Shown piece after piece: positions 52,188 through 61,330 of a stretch of 64,000 bases of DNA. Made by a program: the position numbers and the translations under genes. The stretch lies in assembly GCA_052400625.1 (NCBI GenBank), contig JBQTGH010000008.1, one strand, 5' to 3'. Each line of letters begins with the position of its first letter. Position 1 is the stretch's first letter. The notes under the pieces were generated by a model that searched no databases, was not told the DNA's origin, and saw only the letters and a program-made list of their open reading frames with translations. Source of the stretch: Thermophagus sp052400625. Its GTDB lineage: Bacteria > Bacteroidota > Bacteroidia > Bacteroidales > Marinilabiliaceae.

Positions 52188-53000
52188 ATGAGAAAAGAAA
52201 GAAATAAAAGTAAAAAAACTACAACCGATCAGGTTATACGTTTAATCACCGCAGTTTTTGCAAACATTTTTTTCCTGTGTGTTTTTTTTCATTCTGGTTC
52301 GGCCCGGGCGCAGGATAAAACGTCTTTGTCCGAGAACTTTGAGCTCAACTTTGAGGTCAAAAACATGCACTTATGGCATGGGGGTGTCGTTACGCCCGGA
52401 GCGATGTTTGCTTCTGCAATGGAGTACAACTCAACGGATCGAAAGTTTACCGTCGGGTTATGGGGCGGTGCCGGGTTTAGTGGCGACTACAAAGAGTTTT
52501 CTTACTACACCACTTATCGTTTGATGCCTTCTTTTAGTGTCTCTCTGATCAGCCATAACAACTACAGTAATTCCGAAGAGGTGGATATATTCAGTTATGA
52601 CAAATATACTTCCCCCAATTTTGTGGATATAGTTTTGGAATATACCCTTTCGGAGCAAACTCCTTTAACCTTCTACTGGTCAACTATTTTGTTTGGGAAT
52701 GGGGGCGACTATGAAATCAATAACGATGGGTCGGTAAGTAATTCCTACTCCAACTATGTGGAATTGAAGTATCAACTGTTTCCGGGGGAGAAAACCCGTC
52801 TGACGCTATTTGCAGGGGGGGCTTTTTCATTGATCACGCAAAAAACTTTTTACAGCGATAAGGCCAATTTAACCTCATTCGGGTTAACCTTAAACCGAAT
52901 GGTTCAAATTGCGTCTGCGAATTTTCCCGTTTCGGCCACTGCACTCTGGAATGCTGAAACAAAAGTGGGCGTACTGCAGCTGGGCATTGCATTGTTTTGA
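52188..53000 (+). CDS. Predicted outer-membrane protein (porin-like) of the polyol operon
   Basis: 270 aa with a long charged N-terminus followed by a hydrophobic signal segment (LITAVFANIFFLCVFFHSGSARA-QDK). Many amphipathic, aromatic strands follow (KFTVGLWGGAGFSGDYKEFSYYTTYRLMPSFSVSLISHNNYS) and the end is VLQLGIALF, with terminal Phe. A beta-barrel of about 10-12 strands is expected. It is the first gene after the promoter and could let polyols through the outer membrane. Confidence 0.65.
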   Translation: MRKERNKSKKTTTDQVIRLITAVFANIFFLCVFFHSGSARAQDKTSLSENFELNFEVKNMHLWHGGVVTPGAMFASAMEYNSTDRKFTVGLWGGAGFSGDYKEFSYYTTYRLMPSFSVSLISHNNYSNSEEVDIFSYDKYTSPNFVDIVLEYTLSEQTPLTFYWSTILFGNGGDYEINNDGSVSNSYSNYVELKYQLFPGEKTRLTLFAGGAFSLITQKTFYSDKANLTSFGLTLNRMVQIASANFPVSATALWNAETKVGVLQLGIALF

Positions 53001-53075
53001 TATTATTAGATGAGACCTCAATAAATTGGGCATAGTTCATTTTGGTATAAATAGGACATCAAAAAAAACGGAATC

Positions 53076-54794
53076 ATGAATGATCAATTGACAAAAAGGT
53101 TTGATAAGCTGGATGAAGAACAGCTTCCGATAGCCAACAATCAACTTCATGGTGGCAAACACTTTGCCGGGCTCTATGCCGGCGAACACGTGGCAGCTAC
53201 TGAATTCGTTATCGGCGCCACTTTCGTGGTTTTGGGAGCCAGCACTCGCGATATATTATTTGGCTTGCTGATCGGAAATATACTGGCAGTTTTAAGCTGG
53301 ACTTTTCTTACCGCGCCGATCGCCGTTCAAACCCGGTTGAGTCTGTATACTTATCTGAATAAGATTGCCGGGTCAACCATGACCAAACTCTACAACTGGG
53401 CCAATGTGATCATCTTTACCGTCATTTCAGCGGCCATGATAACGGTCTCTTCCTCTGCCGTGCGTTTTTTCTTCAATATCCCGGCGCAGCTCGACTGGTA
53501 TTCAACCAACCTATGGTTTATCCTTATCGTTGTGGGAGTTGGCATTGTTGTGGTTTTAGTGGCCATTTACGGTTTTAATACGGTGGCTGATTTTTCCAGT
53601 ATATGTGCCCCTTGGCTATTTGCCCTTTTTGTGGCGGGGGCTTTGGCCTTGTTGCCTGCTCTGTCTCATTCGGTTTTGGGAACCACAACCATTTCGAGCT
53701 GGAAGGAGTTTCTTCAAATCGGCGATCAATCCATCTGGAAGGGGGTTCCCAACACCGGAGATGCGGGCATCGGCTTGTGGGAGGTGATCGGCTTTGCCTG
53801 GGCTGCCAATACCATTACGCATGTGGGACTGATTGATATGGCTATTTTGCGTTATGCCAAGAAAGCAAGCTATGGACTCTATTCCAGCTTTGGGATGCTG
53901 TTTGGTCACTACATCGCTTGGATTGCTGCCGGTATCATGGGTGCCGGAGCCGGCGTGTTACTTGGTCAGCCGGTTGTTGAGCTTGATCCCGGCGATGTGG
54001 CCTATTACGCCCTTGGCGCTTCCGGCTTTGTGATTGTCATTGTGGCGGGCTGGACCACGGCCAACGCCAACTTGTACCGGGCAGGGTTGGCTGCTCAGGC
54101 CATCTTTTATCACCATTCACGCCGTCGAACAACGTTGGTCGTAGGAATTTTTACCGTCATCATTGCCTGTTTTCCGTTTGTCTTCACCAAAATGTTACCC
54201 ATGCTCACCTACGCCGGATTGATTGTCGTGCCGGTGGGCGCCATCGTGTTTGCCGAGCATTTCATCTTTCCTAAAATCGGATTGACAAGATATTGGGGTT
54301 ATTACAAAAAGCTGGTGACCAGCCGACCGGCCGTATTTTCGTGGGGGGCAGGACTCGTCCTCGGTTTTGGACTGAATGCTCTTCAGATCATGTCGTTCTA
54401 TTACCTCTTTATTCCAACCTGGATATTTACTCTGATCTTATATACCTTCTTGGCCAGACGATATGGTGCCGCTGAAGATTATACACACGAAAAGGCCGAG
54501 GAAGTGCAGCTTCAGGCTGACATTGTTGCCTATCAGGAAGAAAAAGCCAAAAGGAAAGTTCCGAGACAAAAAGACACCTCTATGTTTTCCAGATTATTGG
54601 CCTATGCTTCCGTGGCGTGTTTGCTGGTGATTTTGGCATTGTCGGTAAATGTTATGTTGGCAAGTCCCGATATGGAAATTTATAATGTTAATAAAGCGAT
54701 GTTCCACCAATATGGCTTTTATTGCACCATCGGTTACTTCGTTTTTGCCTACTGGAACCTGCAGAGAAAAAAAACGCTTAATAAAGCGATTTAA
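53076..54794 (+). CDS. NCS1-type (cytosine permease-like) transporter
   Basis: 572 aa with about 12 membrane helices. The N-terminal HGGKHFAGLYAGEHVAATEFVIGATFVVLGAS and GDVAYYALGASGFVIVIVAGWTTANANLYRAGLA blocks match the purine-cytosine permease / NCS1 family. In context (mannitol dehydrogenase and sugar kinase in the same operon) it more likely carries a polyol or sugar than a nucleobase. A C-terminal charged loop (about 465-505) precedes two more helices. It is the second gene of the operon, 75 bp after the outer-membrane protein. Confidence 0.8.
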   Translation: MNDQLTKRFDKLDEEQLPIANNQLHGGKHFAGLYAGEHVAATEFVIGATFVVLGASTRDILFGLLIGNILAVLSWTFLTAPIAVQTRLSLYTYLNKIAGSTMTKLYNWANVIIFTVISAAMITVSSSAVRFFFNIPAQLDWYSTNLWFILIVVGVGIVVVLVAIYGFNTVADFSSICAPWLFALFVAGALALLPALSHSVLGTTTISSWKEFLQIGDQSIWKGVPNTGDAGIGLWEVIGFAWAANTITHVGLIDMAILRYAKKASYGLYSSFGMLFGHYIAWIAAGIMGAGAGVLLGQPVVELDPGDVAYYALGASGFVIVIVAGWTTANANLYRAGLAAQAIFYHHSRRRTTLVVGIFTVIIACFPFVFTKMLPMLTYAGLIVVPVGAIVFAEHFIFPKIGLTRYWGYYKKLVTSRPAVFSWGAGLVLGFGLNALQIMSFYYLFIPTWIFTLILYTFLARRYGAAEDYTHEKAEEVQLQADIVAYQEEKAKRKVPRQKDTSMFSRLLAYASVACLLVILALSVNVMLASPDMEIYNVNKAMFHQYGFYCTIGYFVFAYWNLQRKKTLNKAI

Positions 54795-54995
54795 TGCCAT
54801 GTGGCCGGATTTGTATAACCTGTTACAGCGGTTATTTTAGAAGTTTTTCAATGAAATCAAGGACAGAGGGGAGAAACAATCATGGTTCAGAATTGTCGAA
54901 AAAGAGAAATGGTTATTCCCGTTTCACGTATTGCCCTTGCTTGTTCCTTTTTACAGAACGTTTCGGAAAACAATGAATTAGATAAATTATATGTC

Positions 54996-56486
54996 ATGAA
55001 AACAACCATAGCACTTAATCAAGAGAATCTCAGACGCTTGCCACCCAATGTAAAGGTGCCTTCCTACAACCGCAATGAAGTGAAAACAAGCATTGTGCAT
55101 ATCGGGGTGGGAAATTTTCACCGCTCCCACGAAGCCTTTTATACCCACCAGCTAATGGAGCGTTTCGGCGTTTTGGATTGCGGCATTTGCGGAGTGGGCT
55201 TATTGGACTACGACCGTAGGATTTACAACATTCTGAAAGATCAGGACGGATTATATACTTTGGTGATTAAAGAGTTGGATGGTTCCCTCACCCCCATGGT
55301 GATCGGATCCATTGTGGAATACATCTTTGCCCCGGAAAACCCGGTAGCCGTGATCGAAAAAATGGCGCATCCCGACATCAAGATCATTTCTCTTACCATT
55401 ACCGAAGGAGGGTACAACCTGAATGAGGCAACCGGTGAATTTGATTTCAGCAATCCGGTCATCATTGAGGATATGAAAAATCCCATGTCGCCCAAAACCG
55501 TTTTTGGTTATCTGGCGCAAGCTATGAAATTAAGAATGCATCGTGGGGTGGGAGGTTGCACCATCCAGTCGTGCGACAATATTCAAGGCAATGGCAATGT
55601 GGCCAAGAAGGCCCTGCTCAACTATGTGGAAAAGGCAGAGCCGGAATTGCTGGAGTGGATAGAAGAAAATGTTTCGTTCCCCAATGCCATGGTCGACCGA
55701 ATCACGCCGGTGACAGTGGCTGAAGATATTGAAAAATTACGGGATGAATTCCTGGTGGAGGATCAATGGCCGGTGGTTTGCGAACCCTTTATTCAGTGGG
55801 TTATAGAAGACCGGTTTATGGCCGGAAGGCCCGCATGGGAAAAAGTAGGAGCGCAGTTTGTGGAGAATGTCGTTCCCTTCGAGAATATGAAGTTGCGACT
55901 CTTAAATGCCGGACATACCGTTCTGGGTATGCTGGGTGCTTTGCATGGGTATAAAACCATCGACCAAGCTGCCCGGGATGAAGATTTTTGCACCTTCCTA
56001 AAAGCGTTTATGGACGAAGAGGTGAGCCCCACCCTCGGCGATTTGGGCGGTATCGACCTCGAAAAATACAAAGCCAGCCTTATTGAGCGTTTCCGGAATA
56101 TACACATTAAAGACCTGGTGGCACGTATTTGTCTGGAGAGTTCTGCCAAAGTACCCATCTTCCTGTTGCCAACGATCAAAGCTCAGCTGAAGAGCCAACA
56201 AAATATTACCAAAGCTGCTTTTGTGGTGGCGGCATGGTGTAAATATAACGATGGTAAAGACGAAAAGGGAAATACCTATCCCATCGAAGATGCCATGAGC
56301 AATGAATTGATTCGCGCCGCTGCATTATCTCATCAAGACCCTATTCGTTTTCTTCAAATAGAGCCGGTATTTGGCGATTTGGTCAATAACAAAACCTTTG
56401 TCGATGCATTTCTTACCTCATTGGAAATGTTGAGAAGCAAAAAAGTGAAGGAATGCGTTCGGGAAATCAACTCAAAATTAAAGTAG
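54996..56486 (+). CDS. Mannitol 2-dehydrogenase family polyol dehydrogenase
   Basis: 496 aa from ATG 54996; a longer frame from 54882 adds 38 unrelated residues. N-terminal Rossmann domain (SIVHIGVGNFHRSHEAFYTHQLM). The family's catalytic pattern K-x5-N-x2-H is present (MKLRLLNAGHTVLG). It would oxidise D-mannitol (or another polyol or hexuronate-derived alcohol) to fructose with NAD. The adjacent gene is a PfkB kinase, which would phosphorylate the fructose. Start overlap with the kinase gene is 2 bp away, so they are translationally close. Confidence 0.9.
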   Translation: MKTTIALNQENLRRLPPNVKVPSYNRNEVKTSIVHIGVGNFHRSHEAFYTHQLMERFGVLDCGICGVGLLDYDRRIYNILKDQDGLYTLVIKELDGSLTPMVIGSIVEYIFAPENPVAVIEKMAHPDIKIISLTITEGGYNLNEATGEFDFSNPVIIEDMKNPMSPKTVFGYLAQAMKLRMHRGVGGCTIQSCDNIQGNGNVAKKALLNYVEKAEPELLEWIEENVSFPNAMVDRITPVTVAEDIEKLRDEFLVEDQWPVVCEPFIQWVIEDRFMAGRPAWEKVGAQFVENVVPFENMKLRLLNAGHTVLGMLGALHGYKTIDQAARDEDFCTFLKAFMDEEVSPTLGDLGGIDLEKYKASLIERFRNIHIKDLVARICLESSAKVPIFLLPTIKAQLKSQQNITKAAFVVAAWCKYNDGKDEKGNTYPIEDAMSNELIRAAALSHQDPIRFLQIEPVFGDLVNNKTFVDAFLTSLEMLRSKKVKECVREINSKLK

Positions 56487-56487
56487 A

Positions 56488-57369
56488 ATGAAGAATATAG
56501 TCTGTTTTGGTGAAGTGTTGTGGGATATGTTACCAACGGGAAAGAAACTGGGCGGTGCACCACTCAATGTGGCACTTCGGGCCCAATCGTTTGGCAATCA
56601 AACATCTGTTATCAGCAGCATTGGCAATGATAAACAGGGTGAAGAAATTTTAAGGAAGATGAGGGCTTTTAAGGCTGATTTCAGTCACTTGCAGGTGAGC
56701 AACCACTTTGCTACCAGTGAAGTGTTGGTAAGCCTTAATGAAAGAGGATCTGCTTCTTATGAAATCAAGATGCCTTGTGCCTGGGATGATATCAAACTAA
56801 TGGAGAAGGATGTTGAGTGTGTAAAGGGTTCAGACGCTTTTATTTATGGCAGCTTGATTGCTCGGGGCGAAAAATCACGAAACACTCTGTTCGAGTTACT
56901 CAAACATGCTCCCTTTAAAGTTTTTGATGTTAACCTGCGACCTCCGCATTATGACATGCCAACGCTGCTGAAATTGATGGAAGCCTCTGATTTTATTAAG
57001 TTAAACGACGATGAGCTCTTTGAGATTTGTGGTCATATGGGTTTCGAAAACCGGGCGATTGAGGAATGTGTAAAATTTTTAGCAACCAAAACCAACACCG
57101 ACCGGATTTGCGTGACACGCGGAAAACACGGAGCGATACTCTTTATCAACAATCAATTTATCAACCACAAAGGGTATAAAATAACCGTGGCCGACACCGT
57201 TGGCGCGGGCGATTCATTCCTGGCTTCGCTCATCAGTAAACTGCTCAATGGTGCTTCGCCGGCCGAAGCCCTCGACTTTGCCTGTGCCGTAGGGGCCATC
57301 GTGGCGTCTAAAAGTGGTGCCAACCCTATGGTATCAATGGCAGAGATTGAGGATATGATGGAATCCTAA
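56488..57369 (+). CDS. PfkB-family sugar kinase, probable fructokinase
   Basis: 293 aa. Ribokinase-like fold with the N-terminal substrate motif KLGGAPLNVALRAQSFG and the C-terminal ATP/anion-hole motif ADTVGAGDSFLASL (catalytic Asp). It would convert fructose released by the upstream dehydrogenase to fructose 6-phosphate. It begins 1 bp after the dehydrogenase stop codon, the last gene of the operon. Confidence 0.88.
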   Translation: MKNIVCFGEVLWDMLPTGKKLGGAPLNVALRAQSFGNQTSVISSIGNDKQGEEILRKMRAFKADFSHLQVSNHFATSEVLVSLNERGSASYEIKMPCAWDDIKLMEKDVECVKGSDAFIYGSLIARGEKSRNTLFELLKHAPFKVFDVNLRPPHYDMPTLLKLMEASDFIKLNDDELFEICGHMGFENRAIEECVKFLATKTNTDRICVTRGKHGAILFINNQFINHKGYKITVADTVGAGDSFLASLISKLLNGASPAEALDFACAVGAIVASKSGANPMVSMAEIEDMMES

Positions 57370-57619
57370 TAGCTTGCGTTATAGTCAATAAGCCTGTAAG
57401 ATATGGTAGAAGGGTCGAACGGCAGGATGGTAAAACGGTAGAAGGGGAAAAGGTGGAATGGCGGAAGGGACAAATAGAGGGATTGACATGGTCCGGAAAT
57501 TCAAAGACACTTAACCATTGGCCCCCTTTCAAATAACTGGGATGAAATACTGTACCCCTGTCAATATTTCTTGTTGTCAGGTCTGACACCTAAGACATGG
57601 GGTGCCAAACAAAAAATTA
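57370..57619. other. Intergenic with purine-rich degenerate repeats
   Basis: About 250 bp. 57409-57472 holds degenerate GGTAGAAGGG / GGTAAAACGG / GGTGGAATGG / GGCGGAAGGG units; the complementary style of sequence occurs at 50980-51015. No gene. Confidence 0.45.
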
Positions 57620-57656
57620 GGGGCTGTCTTTTATCTCCGGACAGCCCCTTCTTTAT
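57620..57656. terminator. Terminator between convergent operons
   Basis: GGGGCTGTC (57620-57628) pairs with GACAGCCCC (57640-57648); TTCTTTA follows on the plus strand and, on the minus strand, TAATTTTTT follows. It can end both the polyol operon and the sulfatase transcript. Confidence 0.75.
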
Positions 57657-57663
57657 AAAATAT

Positions 57664-59220
57664 TTATTTTAACTCAAGTTGTTCAATACTACTGTATCCT
57701 TCACCCCTTATTCTTGTAAAATCATCGATCATTTCCTTAAGCTTCTCAGGATGCTTTTCAGCAAGATTGTTTTTCTGACCAACATCCTCTTTAATATTGT
57801 AAAGTTGATAGACATCGGCATTACCAAGCTCAATATTCACCTGTTCATTAACAGCAGGTCCTTTATATGGAGGAATCATTATCCAATCACCCTTTCTAAG
57901 TGCAGTCCGGCTAGTTGCTTCAATAATTAAATGATCACGTCCCTTTTGACTTTTTCCCAAGAAAACATCTAATAGATTTTCACTATCAGGACCACGTAAT
58001 TCACTTCCGACGAAATTAGCCAACGATGAAAGTAAATCAACATGACAAACCAAAGCCTCTGAAACGCCAGGTTGAATAACGCCTTTCCAATAAGTAATAA
58101 GCGGAACTTTTGTGCCGGCCTCAAAAAGACTATATTTTCCACCTCTGAGAGGGCCCCAGGGTTTATGATCGCCTAATTTCTCAACCGCATCATCATAATA
58201 GCCGTCATTAATGACCGGCCCATTATCACTTGAAAAGATAATAATCGTACTCTCTAACAGGCCTTCTTCTTTTAAGGTATTAATAAATTGTCCGATGCAG
58301 TAATCCGCTTCAACGATAACATCTCCCCGTGGTCCTAAATCGGTTTTACCAACAAATCTTGGGTTGGGAGTTCTTGGAACATGCGGCTGCTGCATTGCAT
58401 AATACAAGAAGAAAGGTTCGTTTTTATGTTTTTTTACAAACCTTTGCGCCTTTACCAAAAAAGTATCTGCCATATTTTCATCGACCCATCTGGCTGATTT
58501 CCCTCCTTTCATAAAGCCTATGCGCGGAATACCATTAACAATACTACTATTATGCCCATGATGCCATTTCATTCTCAACAATTCGGGATTATCTTTTCCT
58601 GTGGGCTCACCATCAAAATTTTTTTTGTAATTCACCTGAATGGGATCCTCAGGATCAAGGCCTACAACCTTTCCATTTTCAATAAAAACAGTGGGCACCC
58701 GATCTTGCGTAGCAGCCATAATAAAAGAGTAATCAAACCCGACTTCATTGGGGCCCGGAGCAATATGCTTATTCCAGTCAACATTTCCATTGCCTAGTCC
58801 TAAATGCCATTTGCCAACAAGTCCTGTACGATAACCTTTTGTTTTCAACATTTTTGGCAACGTCAACTGTGCAGTATCAATAAGTAGTGGCGCTGTTCCC
58901 GGCAAAATTTTGGCATTTTTATTTCGCCATGGATACTGTCCGGTAAGCAGCGCATAGCGACTGGGTGTACAGGTAGATGAAGTCGCATACCCATTGGTAA
59001 ATTTCACGCCGTTCTCGGCAAGAGCATCAATGTTAGGTGTTTTTATCGCTGTAGCACCATAAGCGCCAATATCGCCGTAACCTAAATCATCCATATAGAT
59101 TACAACAATATTAGGCTTACTTTTCTCTGTAGATAGATTTGACTTTGGTTCCTTTATCTTACAGGAGAAGGTTGTAAACAACAAAACAATCATAAAACAC
59201 CAATAATTCGTAAATTTCAT
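57664..59220 (-). CDS. Lipoprotein sulfatase (S1-type, Cys-dependent)
   Basis: 518 aa from ATG 59220. Lipoprotein signal (FMIVLLFTTFSC, Cys20). Sulfatase fold with the metal-binding VVIYMDDLGYGD and the maturation motif CTPSR, in which Cys84 is converted to formylglycine, then LLTGQYPW and the C-terminal SSDNGP metal ligands. It would remove sulfate esters from a polysaccharide at the cell surface or in the periplasm. An anaerobic sulfatase-maturing enzyme is required but not in the window. The next genes on the strand encode a GH43-like enzyme and beta-helix proteins. Confidence 0.92.
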   Translation of the reverse strand: MKFTNYWCFMIVLLFTTFSCKIKEPKSNLSTEKSKPNIVVIYMDDLGYGDIGAYGATAIKTPNIDALAENGVKFTNGYATSSTCTPSRYALLTGQYPWRNKNAKILPGTAPLLIDTAQLTLPKMLKTKGYRTGLVGKWHLGLGNGNVDWNKHIAPGPNEVGFDYSFIMAATQDRVPTVFIENGKVVGLDPEDPIQVNYKKNFDGEPTGKDNPELLRMKWHHGHNSSIVNGIPRIGFMKGGKSARWVDENMADTFLVKAQRFVKKHKNEPFFLYYAMQQPHVPRTPNPRFVGKTDLGPRGDVIVEADYCIGQFINTLKEEGLLESTIIIFSSDNGPVINDGYYDDAVEKLGDHKPWGPLRGGKYSLFEAGTKVPLITYWKGVIQPGVSEALVCHVDLLSSLANFVGSELRGPDSENLLDVFLGKSQKGRDHLIIEATSRTALRKGDWIMIPPYKGPAVNEQVNIELGNADVYQLYNIKEDVGQKNNLAEKHPEKLKEMIDDFTRIRGEGYSSIEQLELK

Positions 59221-59352
59221 AACAAACACATTTTATCAAAACGTTTAGACAACACTCCTATTCTTATAAGTTAGATTTTCTCAACCGCCCAATTGGGCAG
59301 ATAAGAAAATCCTTAAATTCCACCAATGGAACACAAAATAATACCCCTGAAA

Positions 59353-61083
59353 TTATTCCTCAACAATCAGCAATTCATTTTCAGAATAAGGGGTAATTCC
59401 GTTTTCATTAAAAGCCTCAATAGAGAAATAATAATTCTGCCTGGCATTTAAGCTTCTAATAACAACCGTTGTATCCTCATAAACCATATAATTATGATAC
59501 AACTTGTTTCTTTCTGAACCATAGCTAATGTTGTATCCAATAGCCTCTTCAGACTTGTTCCATGAAAGCGTAACAGCTCGTAAATCATTCTTATCACGAA
59601 TGCCATTAAAATGTTTTACAGGCCCCGGTTTCGGACCATTGCCGATTCCAAAAACCCGGAATCCCGACACGGCAAAGCTTCCATCAGGCACTTCGACGTT
59701 CCTAAGGCGGAGATATCGACAATTCACTTTAGCCGGAAGCTGGACATACTGATGGCTATTATCATTATTATTATCGGACCGATCCACAATGGTTACCCAT
59801 TGATTTCTATCCTGAGAGGCTTCAATGGTATAGCGATGAAATACACCAGATACCCTTCCATAAAGGTTGGCATTATGTTCGGCAAAATTCATCTGCACGG
59901 CATGAACATCATAAACTTGGCCTAAGTCCAGTTCAGCCCATTCGGTTTCATGTCCGGTTTTTGCGGCCCAATAAGTTCTGATATTTTCGTCAACCATATT
60001 AACCGCCTCATATCCCTTTTCGGCAGACGACACAGTCACACTCTTTCCATAAGAAAGTAACATCCAACCTGGAAAAATCTCATCAAAAGAATGGATTTTC
60101 CGATCGGGAATGAGGATGGGAAAATCGCCATATTTGGTCAGGCTGTACAAAACCCCATCGTCATCAAAAAAAGCAGGATAGAACCCGATTCTTCGTTCAA
60201 ACTTATGCTTCACAGAAATAGAGATAGTTCCCGTATGCCAATAATTTCCATACCTATCCGTAAAAGTACTTCCATGGCCTGCACCTCCGACAAATCCTTC
60301 GGGTTTATAAGCAAACGGATTATGCCTGGCCGGCTTGAACGGGCCAAGAGGATGGTCACTAACATAAACGCCATCACAGTAGGATTTTTCAAGAGTCCCG
60401 GGAGCCGAATATTGCAAATAATATTTCCCGTCGTAGAAGTTCATCCAGGCTCCTTCCAGCCATGGAGCATTTTCGTACTGAGTATTGTGGTCGCCTCTTA
60501 CTTCCCATCCAAACACTTTCGGGTTGGGAAAAATAAGTTCCTTTATTTCACCGATAACGCCAAAAGTTTCCGGGTCAAGCTGAGCCCCATACAGAGGATT
60601 CACATTGGAACAACCCCAATATAAATAGAGTTTCTGATCGTGATCTAAGAAAAGGCAGGGATCTTCAACGGGAAAATCCAAAGAATCTGTCACAAACCAC
60701 TGGCCCGTTTCGGGCTGGGTAGTATGGTATATCTTTTTATTTTTTTTTGAAGAAACCGCCAGATATATGGTATCGTTTATTACCACCGCAGTAGGTGCAT
60801 AATCTTCGGTCGGGAAATTTTCGGCCAATACAAAGTCCCAATTTTTTAGATCTTTGGAATTCCAATATCCGCCTGATTTGGATGCAAACATCCAATATTC
60901 CCCTTTGAATTTTATAATGGTAGGATCGGCCGCTTCACGCCTGGACACCTCATCTCTTTCAGGCCGAAACCGGTAACTCAAATCCATAGGATTACAAACA
61001 GTGGCAGGCATCTGATCCTGAGCGGACTCTCTGCAGCTCAAAAGAGAGACTGCACACAAACAGATAAAAACAAAACGCTTCAT
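59353..61083 (-). CDS. GH43-like lipoprotein with discoidin and fibronectin type III modules
   Basis: 576 aa from ATG 61083. Lipobox SLLSC (Cys17). Residues about 45-330 form a five-bladed beta-propeller of the GH43 clan, with candidate catalytic Asp53 (EAADPTIIKF), Asp141 (VEDPCLFLD) and Glu210 (PWLEGAWM). About 345-480 is a discoidin/F5-8 type C-like carbohydrate-binding module (TYWAAKTGHETEWAELDLGQVYDVHAVQMNF) and about 490-575 a fibronectin type III domain. Likely an arabinosidase, xylosidase or galactosidase acting on a side chain; substrate not assignable. It precedes the sulfatase on the same strand, 132 bp apart. Confidence 0.88.
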   Translation of the reverse strand: MKRFVFICLCAVSLLSCRESAQDQMPATVCNPMDLSYRFRPERDEVSRREAADPTIIKFKGEYWMFASKSGGYWNSKDLKNWDFVLAENFPTEDYAPTAVVINDTIYLAVSSKKNKKIYHTTQPETGQWFVTDSLDFPVEDPCLFLDHDQKLYLYWGCSNVNPLYGAQLDPETFGVIGEIKELIFPNPKVFGWEVRGDHNTQYENAPWLEGAWMNFYDGKYYLQYSAPGTLEKSYCDGVYVSDHPLGPFKPARHNPFAYKPEGFVGGAGHGSTFTDRYGNYWHTGTISISVKHKFERRIGFYPAFFDDDGVLYSLTKYGDFPILIPDRKIHSFDEIFPGWMLLSYGKSVTVSSAEKGYEAVNMVDENIRTYWAAKTGHETEWAELDLGQVYDVHAVQMNFAEHNANLYGRVSGVFHRYTIEASQDRNQWVTIVDRSDNNNDNSHQYVQLPAKVNCRYLRLRNVEVPDGSFAVSGFRVFGIGNGPKPGPVKHFNGIRDKNDLRAVTLSWNKSEEAIGYNISYGSERNKLYHNYMVYEDTTVVIRSLNARQNYYFSIEAFNENGITPYSENELLIVEE

Positions 61084-61107
61084 TGGTATATAGTTTATCT
61101 CATTCAT

Positions 61108-61330
61108 TATTTACTTAAACTGGCACGGGTTACCTGAATTCATACCTATTCTCTTGGTGGCATTAACAGCTTTGTGCCTTTGGTATAAAAATTAAGACAC
61201 ATCACCCGGAGAAACCAGCCCAACCAGATGATGCATCCTTCTTTTTTCCTTTTAAATCTAGTGCACATTCCATTATGTATCACTTTATCTTTTTATAGAA
61301 TATGAAGTCTCCAGGCTTCTCTAAAAGCGA
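61108..61330. other. Intergenic, no gene seen
   Basis: About 220 bp between the GH43-like gene and the beta-helix gene on the same strand; no terminator or repeat was recognised. Confidence 0.35.
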
